From: Sorangium cellulosum
GTDB lineage: Bacteria > Myxococcota_A > Polyangia > Polyangiales > Polyangiaceae
NCBI RefSeq assembly: GCF_002950945.1
Contig: NZ_CP012673.1
Location: 14,251,501-14,315,500 of the forward strand
Direction of reading: 5' to 3'
DNA: 64,000 nucleotides
The position numbers were made by a program, and so were the translations under genes. The notes below the pieces were generated by a model. The model saw nothing but the letters and a program-made list of their open reading frames with translations, did no database searches and was not told the DNA's origin. Below, piece by piece: positions 43,927-52,846 of the stretch (position 1 is its first letter; each line of letters begins with the position of its first letter).

Positions 43927-45105
43927 TCAGCGGACGGTCTTGCAGCACCTGAAGCCGAGGTGGTAGTTCGTGTGCCACGCGTTCTCCATCGGCTCCACGT
44001 GCCAGCGCGGGCTGAAGGCGCAGTGATCGGGATACGTCTCCCGGCCCTTCGGGCGCGGGGCGTCGTGCTCGCGCGCGACCTCGACGTAGAACCAGGCGCT
44101 CCCCTTGAGCTGGCTGTAGAGCTTCCCGTCGTCCCGGTCGCGGCGGGTCATGATCTCGGCCACGTTGCCGTGTTGATCGAAGACGCCGAACCGCGAGCGG
44201 CACGCCGGGTAGGAGCCGGCGGGCTCGGTGTCCGTCGCGCAGGTCTGGTACGCCGAGCGCGCCGTGTCGCCATCACACGACGTGCCGTCGATCTGGCGGT
44301 GCCGCGTCTGCGTGTGGCAGACGGCGAGGTCGAGCTCGTCTCCGTAAGCGTACGTCCGTGGCTCGCCGCCCTCCGGGTCGCCGCGGCAGGCGAGGCTCCA
44401 CTCGTCCTCCGTGCAGAGGCGTTTTCCCTGGAGGCTGCAGACGGACGCCGCCTGGGTCGGGCTCGCCCACACCATGGGCAGCTCGCACGGCTTGTTGGGG
44501 AACTCGAAGACATCGATGCAGAACTCGGCCGACTGCGGCTTCCCGCGGGTGGTCTTGAAGACGGGGACCATGTTCTCGTGGCCGCCGCAGCGGGCGCGCT
44601 GCTCCTCCGTCTGGATCACGACCCCCCGCAGGCCCGCGAGGCACTGCTCCTGCGAGCGCGTGTGCCGCGCGAGCGCCTTGTTCCCCTGGTTGATCCGGGC
44701 CGGCGTGCCGCTGCCGAAGTTCTTCTCGAGGAAGAGCTCGGGGTTCTTGAACCGGCGCTCCCGCTCCGTGAGCGGCTTCAGCGAGAAGAGCCGGACCAGG
44801 TCCTCGCGCGCCTCGTAGTGGATGGCCATCGGATCGCCGGCGGGCGGCGGCTGCGCGCCGGCGCCGGGCGCAGCGGCGGCGCCGGCCGCGGCGGAGGCGG
44901 GGCCGACCGCAGCGGAGGCCGCGCCGGAGGCGGAAGGAGACGCGGCGGCGGAGGCCGGAGCGCCGGCCGCCGGGGCCGAGGCGCTCCCGGACGGCGGCGC
45001 GCCGGCCCCGTCGCGGCCGCGGTCGGCGTCGCCGCGGGAACAGCCGAGCGCGGCGACCACAAGCGCCGCCGGGACGAGGCGAGAGAGGCAGGACAATGTA
45101 GGCAC
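43927..45105 (-). CDS. SUMF1/formylglycine-generating-fold lipoprotein (copy 1)
   Basis: A lipoprotein-type signal ('ALVVAALGC') is followed by about 70 residues of Ala/Pro/Ser-rich linker and a Cys-rich SUMF1 (FGE-sulfatase) fold: 'FCIDVFEFPNKPCELPMVWA', 'ASVCSLQGKRLCTEDEWSLAC', 'FGVFDQHGNVAEIM' and the terminal 'LGFRCCKTVR'. The fold is shared by formylglycine-generating enzymes, EgtB-like enzymes and many non-catalytic surface proteins; the mature location argues for a surface or periplasmic role. A second copy is encoded at 51509-52645. The start is uncertain: GTG 45105 begins the hydrophobic segment but has no ribosome site, and the frame is open far upstream through a repeat. Confidence 0.75.
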   Translation of the reverse strand: MPTLSCLSRLVPAALVVAALGCSRGDADRGRDGAGAPPSGSASAPAAGAPASAAASPSASGAASAAVGPASAAAGAAAAPGAGAQPPPAGDPMAIHYEAREDLVRLFSLKPLTERERRFKNPELFLEKNFGSGTPARINQGNKALARHTRSQEQCLAGLRGVVIQTEEQRARCGGHENMVPVFKTTRGKPQSAEFCIDVFEFPNKPCELPMVWASPTQAASVCSLQGKRLCTEDEWSLACRGDPEGGEPRTYAYGDELDLAVCHTQTRHRQIDGTSCDGDTARSAYQTCATDTEPAGSYPACRSRFGVFDQHGNVAEIMTRRDRDDGKLYSQLKGSAWFYVEVAREHDAPRPKGRETYPDHCAFSPRWHVEPMENAWHTNYHLGFRCCKTVR

Positions 45106-45116
45106 CGGGAGAGGAG

Positions 45117-45191
45117 GTCCGAGGGTGGCGGCGGCGATCGCGTCCGAGGGCGGCGGCGACGATCCCGTCAGAGGGTGGCGGCGACGATCTC
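45117..45191. repeat. Three 25-base tandem repeats over the end of the TlpA gene
   Basis: Units at 45117-45141, 45142-45166 and 45167-45191 are 25 bases each and differ at a few positions. The last unit contains the final codons and the stop of the TlpA-like gene. The other two units have GGA where that unit has the TGA stop, so the stop is created by a single base difference within the repeat. Confidence 0.8.
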
Positions 45192-45713
45192 GGAGAGGCT
45201 CTCCTCGTCGACGATGCCGGTCAGGTAGGCCGCGATCTTCCCCTGCCGGTCGATCACCACCAGGCTCGGCAGCTTGTCGACCCCGTAGCGCGCCGACGCG
45301 TCCCTCGTGACGTCGATCAGGATGGGATACGAGAGCCCCTTCTGGATCGCGTACTGGCTCGCCACGTGGGGCGGGTCGTCCACGTTGACGCCGAGCACCA
45401 CGAGCCCCTTCCCCTGATACCGGCGCGCGATCCGCTCGAGGATCGGGGCCTGGACCGCGCAGGGTCCACACCAGGTCGCCCAGAAGTCCAGGATCACGGG
45501 CTGGCCCTTCAGCTCCGCCAGCTGCATACGCGCGCCCGGATCGCCGTTCGCCGCGACGGGCAGCGTCACGTCGGGGGCCTCCGCGCCGATCATGCCCCCC
45601 ACCCCGGGCGACAGCCGCGGCAGGACGAAGAGCCCGAACAGCGCGCTCAGGGCGAGCAGCACCGCGACCGCGGGGTAGAGAATCTTGCTGGAGCTGGACT
45701 CGGGTTCGGCCAT
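45168..45713 (-). CDS. TlpA-family membrane-anchored thioredoxin
   Basis: One N-terminal membrane segment (about residues 12-30) anchors a periplasmic thioredoxin domain of the TlpA/ResA kind. The active site is 'FWATWCGPC', followed by 'APILERIARRYQGKGLVVLG' and the cis-Pro region 'VDKLPSLVVID'. Such proteins reduce or keep reduced disulfides in exported proteins, often for cytochrome c maturation; the partner is unknown here. It may be co-transcribed with the downstream SUMF1-fold lipoprotein, which is rich in cysteines. ATG 45713 is the natural start. Confidence 0.88.
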   Translation of the reverse strand: MAEPESSSSKILYPAVAVLLALSALFGLFVLPRLSPGVGGMIGAEAPDVTLPVAANGDPGARMQLAELKGQPVILDFWATWCGPCAVQAPILERIARRYQGKGLVVLGVNVDDPPHVASQYAIQKGLSYPILIDVTRDASARYGVDKLPSLVVIDRQGKIAAYLTGIVDEESLSEIVAATL

Positions 45714-45818
45714 GAGGCGCCCTCGGGTTCATAGCAAATCTTTGGGCCTACGTCCGAGCGGCTCTGGTACGGTCCGGCGCCTCGACCGGCCGGGCGCTCC
45801 GCCGCCTGGCCCGGGGTG

Positions 45819-45909
45819 GGGGGCGCAGCGCGGCCCGCCGCGCGACGCCGCCACGCCGCCACGCCGGTGGCGGTCGGGGGCGCAGCGCGGCTCGTCGCGC
45901 GACGCCGCC
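45819..45909. repeat. 34-base direct repeat, two copies 57 bases apart
   Basis: Copies at 45819-45852 and 45876-45909 start with GGGGGCGCAGCGCGGC and differ at two positions. They lie in the divergent region between the TlpA gene and the HEAT-repeat gene. They could be a regulatory element or a simple duplication. Confidence 0.7.
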
Positions 45910-45949
45910 GCCGTTCGGGTACTGTCGTCGCCCGCGCGCTGGAGGAACC

Positions 45950-48625
45950 ATGCTGGATCGACCGAATCTTTCTCGAGAACATCCCACGGGGCGGCGCGCA
46001 CGGCGCCCGCCGCCCGGGCTCCTTCTGGCGAAGTGGCCGCCCGATGACAACGACCTGCCCGGGGCCCCGCCGGCGCCCGCCGGCGGCGGGTTCTCGGACG
46101 ACGGCAACTTCAAGCGCGGCCGGTTCAGCCCGGTCTCGATCCTGATCGGCGTCCTGCTCGCGCTCGGGGCCGCGGGCGCGATCTGGCTCGGCGTCAAGGC
46201 GGACAGCCAGAAGATGACGGCGGACGCCATCGCCAAGGAGAAGAAGAACATCTTCGTCCTGCCCCAGAAGGACCAGCTCCCCCTCTGGCGCAAGTGGGCC
46301 GCCTCGAACGAGGAGCCGCCGCTCCAGCAAGAGGCGCTCATGCAGCTCGCGTGGGCCGGCGATCCCGAGGGCGCCCGGCTCGCGCAGCAGGCGCTCGCGC
46401 TCCCGGACCACCGCGTGAAGGGCCTCGCCGCGCAGGTGCTCGCCTACTACGGCTCGCCGAAGGCCGACGGCGCCAAGCCCGCGCTGCTCGAGGCGCTCAA
46501 GGCCGCGGACGAGAGCGACCGGCCGCAGATCGTCTGGGCCCTCGTCGAGCTCAAGGAGCCGGCCGCGTTCAAGGACGCGATGGACCAGTACCGCAAGGGG
46601 TTCCTCTCGAAGGTCGAGCGGCTCGGCGGCGGCAACGCGTTCGACCCCGAGAAGCTCGCCGGCCTCGTGTCGCTCGACGAGCTCGCGAAGCTCGCGGGCG
46701 ACGAGAGCGCGTCGGTGCGGCAGCTCGTCGCGACGGTCCTGTCGCGCAACGCCGAGCCGAGGTGGACGAGCGCGCTGATCCAGCTCGTCAAGGACAAGGA
46801 CGTCGAGGTCGCGCGCGAGGCCGCGAACGGCCTCGGGCGCATCGGCGACGAGACCGCGCGCGCCCCGCTCCTCGAGGCGCTCACGAACGCCGACAAGGAC
46901 AGCCGCCAGCGCTTCCTCGAGGCGCTGCGCGACGGCATCGGCGGCGAGGGGCTCGTCCTCGCGCTCGACAGCGTGAAGCAGGAGCCGGAGGAGACGACCT
47001 GGTTCCAGACGAAGCAGATCATGGAGATGCTCCGCGACCTCGCGGACCCGCGGTCGGCCGACGCGCTCGTGAAGTGGCTCGAGAAGAAGAAGCCGTCGCT
47101 GCACTGGCAGGGCGAGGCGGGGACGCGGCTCGCCGAGGTCGGCGACATCCGCGGCGCCAAGTACATCGGCGAGCGGATGCTGGCCGACCCGCTCAAGCTC
47201 TACAAGCTCGAGAAGTTCTGGGAGGCGGACGAGGGCGGGCACCTGTCGCGCACCGATCTGCCGCGCGTCGTCGGGTCCCGCATGCTCGCCGACCTCGCCG
47301 TGATCCACACGGAGAAGGCCGCCGAGCTCAAGGCCTCGGCCGAGGATCCGGTCATCCTGTGGCTCAAGGATCGCCCGCAGCCGCACGCGAACGGCCTCCG
47401 GTTCCTCGCGACGGTCCGCTCCGACAAGATCCTGAAGTCGATGCGCGACTGGGCCTTCCCGACGGACCCGCTGCCCAAGGAGGGCCAGCAGCCGCCGTTC
47501 CCGGCGGCGTTCGAGACGGCGCAGAGCGCGCTCCGCTACATCGGGCGGATGAAGGACGAGCCCTCCTTCCCGCGGCTCCTCGAGCAGTTCAAGCGCAAGA
47601 AGGACCCGAAGATGGACATCACCCAGGACGGGCTCCAGGGCGCGGGGCTCGCGATGATGGGCATGGCGCTCCGCGCGGTCGCGTACGGCGCGGCGCAGGG
47701 GCTCGCCGAGTGGGGGGATCCGCGCGCGGTCGAGCCGCTCACGAAGCTCATCGAGGACGAGCTGTGGCACGAGGAGGCCCGCCAGGCGGCGTGCGAGGCG
47801 CTCGCCTGGTGCGCCGACGACAAGGCGATGATCGAGGTCGCGAAGAAGGCGAAGGACTTCGCGAGCAAGAAGGAGCCGCGCAAGCAGCTCATCGGCGCCT
47901 GTTACGCGTCGTCGCTCGCGCTCCGGCCGGTGCCCGGCGCGGCCGGCGAGCTCGTCTCGCTGCTCGTGGCCGACGTCGATCCCGGGGTGCGCATGGCGAT
48001 CGCGCGCGCGATCGGCATCGGCGGCTTCGAGGGCGCGGTCGAGGGGCAGCTCTTCGAGAAGCTGAAGGACGTCGAGGTCCGCAACGCCGCGGCGCTCGCG
48101 CTCATCCTCGGCGGCTCGAGCGACGTCGCGGCGCGCACGGTCGCGATGTACGCCGACTTCGACAAGGGCGCGCTGGACGACCTCAAGGACCACTACTTCC
48201 GCGCCTTCGGCTACTGGTCGGAGGAGGACTTCAAGCGCGGCAACCTCTACCGGTACGTCGCGAACGCCGAGGCGATCACGCGCGTGAAGGTCGCGGACGC
48301 GCCGCAGGAGTGGGCGCGGCAGCGGCTCCAGGCCCAGTTCGACAACCTCAAGTTCGACAACGGCCCGCACTCGGAGACCCGCGTCGTGCTCCGCTACCGG
48401 CTCTACCAGGCGGCGAAGAGCGGCGACGGCGCGCAGAAGAAGGGCGCGATCGACACGCTCAAGTTCATGAAGGAGAAGGGCGCGCTCATGGCCCTGCGCC
48501 ACGAGCCGGGCGAGACCGGCGCGCTCGCCAAGCGCGCGTTCCACGAGCTCATGAACCCGAAGGCCACCGTGGCCGAGGACCTGAGCGCGCTCGCCCCGGC
48601 CAAGGCCGGGGGCTCCGACCTGTAG
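45950..48625 (+). CDS. Membrane-anchored HEAT-repeat protein
   Basis: After a basic, Pro-rich N-terminus a single membrane segment (about residues 63-82, 'ILIGVLLALGAAGAIWLGV') leads into about 800 residues of helical HEAT-type repeats. Examples are 'GARLAQQALALPDHRVKGLA', 'VEVAREAANGLGRIGDETA', 'RQAACEALAWCADDKAMIEV' and 'VDPGVRMAIARAIGIGG'. Such solenoids bind other proteins; no catalytic motif is visible. Lys and Asp are frequent in the loops. ATG 45950 has GGAGGAACC directly upstream, which decides the start. The orientation of the soluble part (probably periplasmic) is an inference. Confidence 0.8.
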   Translation: MLDRPNLSREHPTGRRARRPPPGLLLAKWPPDDNDLPGAPPAPAGGGFSDDGNFKRGRFSPVSILIGVLLALGAAGAIWLGVKADSQKMTADAIAKEKKNIFVLPQKDQLPLWRKWAASNEEPPLQQEALMQLAWAGDPEGARLAQQALALPDHRVKGLAAQVLAYYGSPKADGAKPALLEALKAADESDRPQIVWALVELKEPAAFKDAMDQYRKGFLSKVERLGGGNAFDPEKLAGLVSLDELAKLAGDESASVRQLVATVLSRNAEPRWTSALIQLVKDKDVEVAREAANGLGRIGDETARAPLLEALTNADKDSRQRFLEALRDGIGGEGLVLALDSVKQEPEETTWFQTKQIMEMLRDLADPRSADALVKWLEKKKPSLHWQGEAGTRLAEVGDIRGAKYIGERMLADPLKLYKLEKFWEADEGGHLSRTDLPRVVGSRMLADLAVIHTEKAAELKASAEDPVILWLKDRPQPHANGLRFLATVRSDKILKSMRDWAFPTDPLPKEGQQPPFPAAFETAQSALRYIGRMKDEPSFPRLLEQFKRKKDPKMDITQDGLQGAGLAMMGMALRAVAYGAAQGLAEWGDPRAVEPLTKLIEDELWHEEARQAACEALAWCADDKAMIEVAKKAKDFASKKEPRKQLIGACYASSLALRPVPGAAGELVSLLVADVDPGVRMAIARAIGIGGFEGAVEGQLFEKLKDVEVRNAAALALILGGSSDVAARTVAMYADFDKGALDDLKDHYFRAFGYWSEEDFKRGNLYRYVANAEAITRVKVADAPQEWARQRLQAQFDNLKFDNGPHSETRVVLRYRLYQAAKSGDGAQKKGAIDTLKFMKEKGALMALRHEPGETGALAKRAFHELMNPKATVAEDLSALAPAKAGGSDL

Positions 48626-48900
48626 CCGGGTCTCCACACGCCGCGCCGCGCCGCTTCGCGCGGCACGGCGCCGACGGAAGCGCGCAGCCCCGGACAAAAC
48701 CGGACAGAAAAGGGCAGGGAGGCGGGAGCTCGCGAGGGGAAGGACGCCCCTCCCGGGCTTCCGTGCTCGCGGGGTTTCGCGGCGCCGCGCGGGCGAGGCC
48801 GCGCCGGGCGCGCGCCGCGCCGGGCGCGGCCCGGATGTCCGGCGCGTGTCGGGCTGGACAAAACGCACGTTTCGGAAGAGTGTTCGCGCCGAGGTGCACT

Positions 48901-49314
48901 GTGCCTACCTGGCGTGATGAGCTCATCGAGGCGGTGAAGTCGAAGGCCGAGCGCGAGGCGGAAGAGCTCGCGCGGCACAAGAAGCGGGTCGCCGAGGCGC
49001 TCGCGGCCGCGGAGTCGGCCGTGTCGCTGGGGGCCGAGTCGCTCAAGTTCGCGCACGAGAGGCTGCAGGAGAAGGGGCAGCCCGCCGTGCTCTCGCAGGA
49101 GGCGGACAAACACCGGCTCGCGCTGGGCGATTTCGCCCTGGCGCTGGAGCTGGTGCGCGAGTCCGCGATCGTCCGGGTGACCTTCGGCGACGGCAAGCCA
49201 CGCGAGTTCGACTTCGCGAAGGACCGCCACATCGCGCCCGCCGACGTGGAGGAGTACATCGGCCGGCGCTCGCTCGAGCTGGTCCGCGCGGCGCAGAAGG
49301 CCACGCCGTGGTGA
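48901..49314 (+). CDS. Small coiled-coil protein of unknown function
   Basis: The 137-residue protein begins with a long charged helix ('LIEAVKSKAEREAEELARHK' and onwards), likely a coiled coil, followed by a short domain with 'IVRVTFGDGKPREFDFAKDR' and 'VEEYIGRRSLELVRAA'. I recognise no family. GTG 48901 with GAGG upstream is chosen; the open frame extends far upstream only as a shadow of the HEAT gene. The stop overlaps the next start, so it is coupled to the peptidase gene. The 275 bases before it hold no gene; they include two GGACAAAAC-type words. Confidence 0.6.
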   Translation: MPTWRDELIEAVKSKAEREAEELARHKKRVAEALAAAESAVSLGAESLKFAHERLQEKGQPAVLSQEADKHRLALGDFALALELVRESAIVRVTFGDGKPREFDFAKDRHIAPADVEEYIGRRSLELVRAAQKATPW

Positions 49315-51512
49315 GCGCGGGCCGCCCCGCGCCGCGGCGTGCGGGCGCGCCGCGGTCCGGCCGGGTCGCCGGCCTGCTCGCGGCGCTCCTCGGGCATGCG
49401 GCGCTCGCGGCGGCGCTCGCCGCGTGTGCTCCGCCCCCGGCGCCGCCGCGGGACGTCCCCGCCCCGCCGGCTGCGCAGCAGGCGCCTGCGGCGGCTCCGA
49501 AGGCGCTCTCGATCGACCCGGATCCCGGGGCCGAGGCGCGGATCAAGGGGGACGTTACGTACCTCGCGTCGCCCGAGCTCGAGGGGCGCGGCACCGGCGA
49601 GCCCGGGGCCCAGCGCGCGGCCGAGTTCATCGCGCGGCAGTTCGCCGAGCTCGGGCTCACGCCGCTGGGCGGCGGCAGCGAGGGCGGCGCCAGGGCTTAC
49701 ATGCAGGTGTTCGAGGCGCGGGTGGGCGCCGACGTGGCGCCGGCGTCGCTCGCGGTGCAGCGCGGGGGCCGCAAGCAGGGCGTCGAGGCCGGCAAGCTGG
49801 TCACGGCCGACGGCAGCTCGAGCGGCACGGTGACGGGCGGCGCGGTGCTCGTCGGCCACGGCGTGACCGCGGCGGCGGTCTCCTGGGACGACTACGGCGG
49901 CCGCGACATCGAGGGGAAGATCGCGGTCGTGCTCGACGGCGTGCCCACGCTGAGCGGCGGCGCGGCGGCGTCGGCGAGCGCCGATCCCCATCACGCGCAC
50001 CACGGCGCCTCGCCGAGCCCGGCGGACGCGCTGCGCGACTTCGGCAGCACCCGGTACAAGATCCGCACCGCGCGCGAGCACAAGGCCGCCGGCGTGATCC
50101 TCGTGGCGGCGGGCGACGAGCTGCCGCCGGTGCCGGGCGACGCCGCGAGCATGGGCATCCCGGCCGTGATGATCACGCGCTCCGCGGCCCGGGCGCTCTT
50201 CCCCACGGCCGGGCTCGCGCCGCCGGCGAAGCCCGCGGCGGCGAAGGCTGCCGACGCGAAGGCTGCCGACGCGAAGGCTGCCGACGCGAAGGCCGCGGCC
50301 GCCGGCGCCGCGGCGAAGCCCGCGGAGGCGAAGCCTGCGGACGCGAAGCCCGCGGCCGCCGCTGCGGCCGCGAAGCCCGCCGACACGAAGCCCATCGAAG
50401 CGAAGCCCGCGGTCGCCGCTGCTCCCGCGAAGCCGACGGCGACGAAGCCGGCCGCGAAGGCGCCCGGGCCGAAGCCGCTCGACGGCGTCACCGTCGAGCT
50501 CACGACGAAGGTCACCGCGCGGACGGCGCCCGCGTCGAACGTGATCGGGCTCCTCCCCGCGCGCGCCGGCTCGCCGCGCGCCGGCGAGTACATCGTGATC
50601 GGGGCGCATTACGACCACCTCGGCCACGGCGGCGCGCCGCACTCGCGCGAGCCCGGCACGCGCGCGGTTCACCCGGGCGCCGACGACAACGCCTCGGGCA
50701 CCGCGATGCTGCTCGAGGTGGCGCGGCGGTTCGCCGCGCTCCCGGCGCGGCCGGACCGGAACCTCCTCTTCATCGCCTTCGGCGCCGAGGAGATCGGCAC
50801 GATCGGCTCGCGTCACTTCGTCGAGCACCCGCCGGCGCCGCTCGACGGCATGAAGCCCGTGGTGGCGATGATCAACGCCGACATGGTCGGCCGGATGCGG
50901 GGGGACAAGCTGCTCGTCGACGGCCTGGGCACCTCGCCCGACTGGAAGCCGATCGTCGAGGGCGCCGCCCAGGGGCTCGGCCTCGCGCTCCAGTTCGGCG
51001 TCGAGGGCTTCGGCGCGAGCGACCACGCCTCGTTCACCGCGGCGCGTGTCCCGGTCGCCTTCCTGTTCACCGGCGTGCACGAGGACTACCACCGGCCGAG
51101 CGACACGGCGGACAAGATCAACGCCGCGGGCGTCTCGCGCAGCGCGGTGCTCGCGGCGCGGATGGCGCTCGCCCTCGCGCAGCGCGACGGGCGGCTCCCC
51201 TTCGCCGACGCGCCGGCCGATCCTCACCGCAGCATGCGCGGCGGCTTCCGCGCGTCGCTCGGCACGATGCCGGATTACGCGTACCAGGGCCCCGGCGTGA
51301 AGGTCACCGGCGTGCGCCCTGACGCGCCCGCCTCCCGCGCCGGGATGCAGGCCGGCGACGTGATCGTGCGCATCGGCACGCACGCGATCACCAACATCCA
51401 CGACTTCATGTTCGCGCTCGGGGATCTCGAGCCGGGCCGCGAGGTCGTGATCGAGGTGGATCGCGGCGGGACCCGGGTGCCGATCAAGGTCATCCCCGCC
51501 CCTGGCCGATGA
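49308..51512 (+). CDS. M28-family metallopeptidase lipoprotein with PDZ domain
   Basis: The signal peptide ends in a lipobox ('LAAALAAC'). The catalytic domain is an M28 zinc aminopeptidase: 'VIGAHYDHLG' (first zinc His), 'HPGADDNASGTAM' (bridging Asp), 'FIAFGAEEIGTIGS' (Glu pair), 'MINADMVGRM' and 'HRPSDTADKI' (last His). Between the protease-associated region and the catalytic core lies a Lys/Pro/Ala-rich insert of about 85 residues, partly encoded by three perfect 15-base tandem repeats at 50241-50285. The last 90 residues are a PDZ domain ('VRPDAPASRAGMQAGDVIVR'). Substrates are probably peptides at the cell surface. GTG 49308 or 49311 is the start; 49311 gives the common GTGA overlap. 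The next gene overlaps by four bases. Confidence 0.9.
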   Translation: MVSAGRPAPRRAGAPRSGRVAGLLAALLGHAALAAALAACAPPPAPPRDVPAPPAAQQAPAAAPKALSIDPDPGAEARIKGDVTYLASPELEGRGTGEPGAQRAAEFIARQFAELGLTPLGGGSEGGARAYMQVFEARVGADVAPASLAVQRGGRKQGVEAGKLVTADGSSSGTVTGGAVLVGHGVTAAAVSWDDYGGRDIEGKIAVVLDGVPTLSGGAAASASADPHHAHHGASPSPADALRDFGSTRYKIRTAREHKAAGVILVAAGDELPPVPGDAASMGIPAVMITRSAARALFPTAGLAPPAKPAAAKAADAKAADAKAADAKAAAAGAAAKPAEAKPADAKPAAAAAAAKPADTKPIEAKPAVAAAPAKPTATKPAAKAPGPKPLDGVTVELTTKVTARTAPASNVIGLLPARAGSPRAGEYIVIGAHYDHLGHGGAPHSREPGTRAVHPGADDNASGTAMLLEVARRFAALPARPDRNLLFIAFGAEEIGTIGSRHFVEHPPAPLDGMKPVVAMINADMVGRMRGDKLLVDGLGTSPDWKPIVEGAAQGLGLALQFGVEGFGASDHASFTAARVPVAFLFTGVHEDYHRPSDTADKINAAGVSRSAVLAARMALALAQRDGRLPFADAPADPHRSMRGGFRASLGTMPDYAYQGPGVKVTGVRPDAPASRAGMQAGDVIVRIGTHAITNIHDFMFALGDLEPGREVVIEVDRGGTRVPIKVIPAPGR

Positions 51513-52645
51513 GCCGGCGACCTCCTCGCGCCGCGTTGCCCCTGAAGCCGGCGCCGCGCCGCCGAGCCCGGCGCGCGCCGGGCGCCGGCGGCCTCGCCTT
51601 CCTGTGTGGCCTCGCGGCCGCGACCCCCGCCTGCGACCGGCCCGGCCCCGCCGCGGCCGACGCCGCCGCGCCTGCGAGCGCCAGCGCGGCGCCCGGCGCG
51701 GACGGCGACGTGGTGCCAGCACCGCCCGAGCACGCTGCGGCGGAAGGTCCGGCGTCCGACGTGGCGCCGCCCGGCGCGGCCTCGGCGCTGTCGCTCGACG
51801 GCGGCGAAGCGGATGGCGGCGAAGCGGACGGCGGCGCGGCGGACGGCGGCGCGGCGGATGGCGGCGCGTCCGACGGCGGGCTGCCTGGCAGCTCCGAGGG
51901 ATGTCCGGACGACATGGTCCTCGTCGAGGGCGACTACTGCCCGGTGGTCGAGCAGATCTGCCTGAAGCACCACAAGGAGTTCGAGAAGGACAAGGCGCGG
52001 CGGGCGAAGGCCGAGGGCGAGCCGGAGGGTCCGAGCACCGTCAGCGAGCGGTGCCTCGAGTACAAGCAGCCCACCGCGTGCCTCTCGAAGCGGCGCACGC
52101 CGATGCGGTACTGCGTCGACCGCTACGAGTGGCCGAACCGGAAGGGCGAGCTCCCCGCGCTGCTCGTCTCGTGGCGCGAGGCGGTCAAGGTGTGCGAGGG
52201 CGTCGGCAAGCGCCTCTGCAGCGAGGACGAGTTCAACCTCGCGTGCGAGGGCGAGGAGATGCTCCCGTACACGTACGGCTACGTCCGCGACCCGACCAAG
52301 TGCAACATCGACCGCCCGTTCCGCCAGCGCGAGCGGACGCTCTTCCGCTACGAGCGGTGCATGAAACATCCGGCGTGCAAGGCGGAGCTCGAGCGGCTCG
52401 ATCAGCGCGCGCCCGCCGGCTCGATGCCCGCGTGTGTGTCGCCGTTCGGCGCCTACGATCTGAACGGCAACATGAACGAGTGGGTCGTCCGGCCGGGCCG
52501 CAAGTCGCCCGAGCGCAGCGGGCTCAAGGGCGGCTGGTGGGGCCCGATGCGAGGCCGCTGCCGCCCGACCGTGGGGTTCCACAAGGAAGAGGACTACGGC
52601 TACGAAGCAGGATTTCGCTGCTGCAAGGACGCGGCGCCGCGGTGA
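51509..52645 (+). CDS. SUMF1/formylglycine-generating-fold protein (copy 2)
   Basis: A hydrophobic N-terminal segment ends in 'AAATPACDRPG', probably a lipobox. A linker rich in Ala and then in Gly/Asp/Ala repeats (DGGEADGG/DGGAADGG, about 51800-51880) joins it to a Cys-rich SUMF1 fold. Marks are 'RYCVDRYEWPNRKGELPALL', 'VKVCEGVGKRLCSEDEFNLA', 'FGAYDLNGNMNEWV' and the terminal 'AGFRCCKDAAPR'. It is a clear paralogue of the minus-strand copy at 43927. 'NGNMNEWV' is the best conserved part of the fold. Whether it is an enzyme is unclear. It is coupled to the peptidase gene by an ATGA overlap. Confidence 0.8.
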   Translation: MSRRPPRAALPLKPAPRRRARRAPGAGGLAFLCGLAAATPACDRPGPAAADAAAPASASAAPGADGDVVPAPPEHAAAEGPASDVAPPGAASALSLDGGEADGGEADGGAADGGAADGGASDGGLPGSSEGCPDDMVLVEGDYCPVVEQICLKHHKEFEKDKARRAKAEGEPEGPSTVSERCLEYKQPTACLSKRRTPMRYCVDRYEWPNRKGELPALLVSWREAVKVCEGVGKRLCSEDEFNLACEGEEMLPYTYGYVRDPTKCNIDRPFRQRERTLFRYERCMKHPACKAELERLDQRAPAGSMPACVSPFGAYDLNGNMNEWVVRPGRKSPERSGLKGGWWGPMRGRCRPTVGFHKEEDYGYEAGFRCCKDAAPR

Positions 52646-52846
52646 TCGCGCGGCGTCGGCGCTTTTTGGGGGACGCCTGGCCGCCGACCGGGAGTACCCT
52701 CGGCCCTCAGCGGGCCCGCGATGCGGCGCTCGCCAGCGAAGGGTCCAGGTTGCCCCTCCGGGGGCCCGGGATCGGATCTCTGCGGCGGGTCGGCACACCG
52801 GCCCGTCGTTCACGCGGGGGAGACCCCGCACCTGCGGGAGACGTCG

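Noticed and set aside
43927..45105. A sulfatase-activating enzyme
   Set aside because: The fold fits SUMF1, but no sulfatase is near, the protein is a lipoprotein with a long linker, and the catalytic cysteine pair cannot be assigned with confidence.
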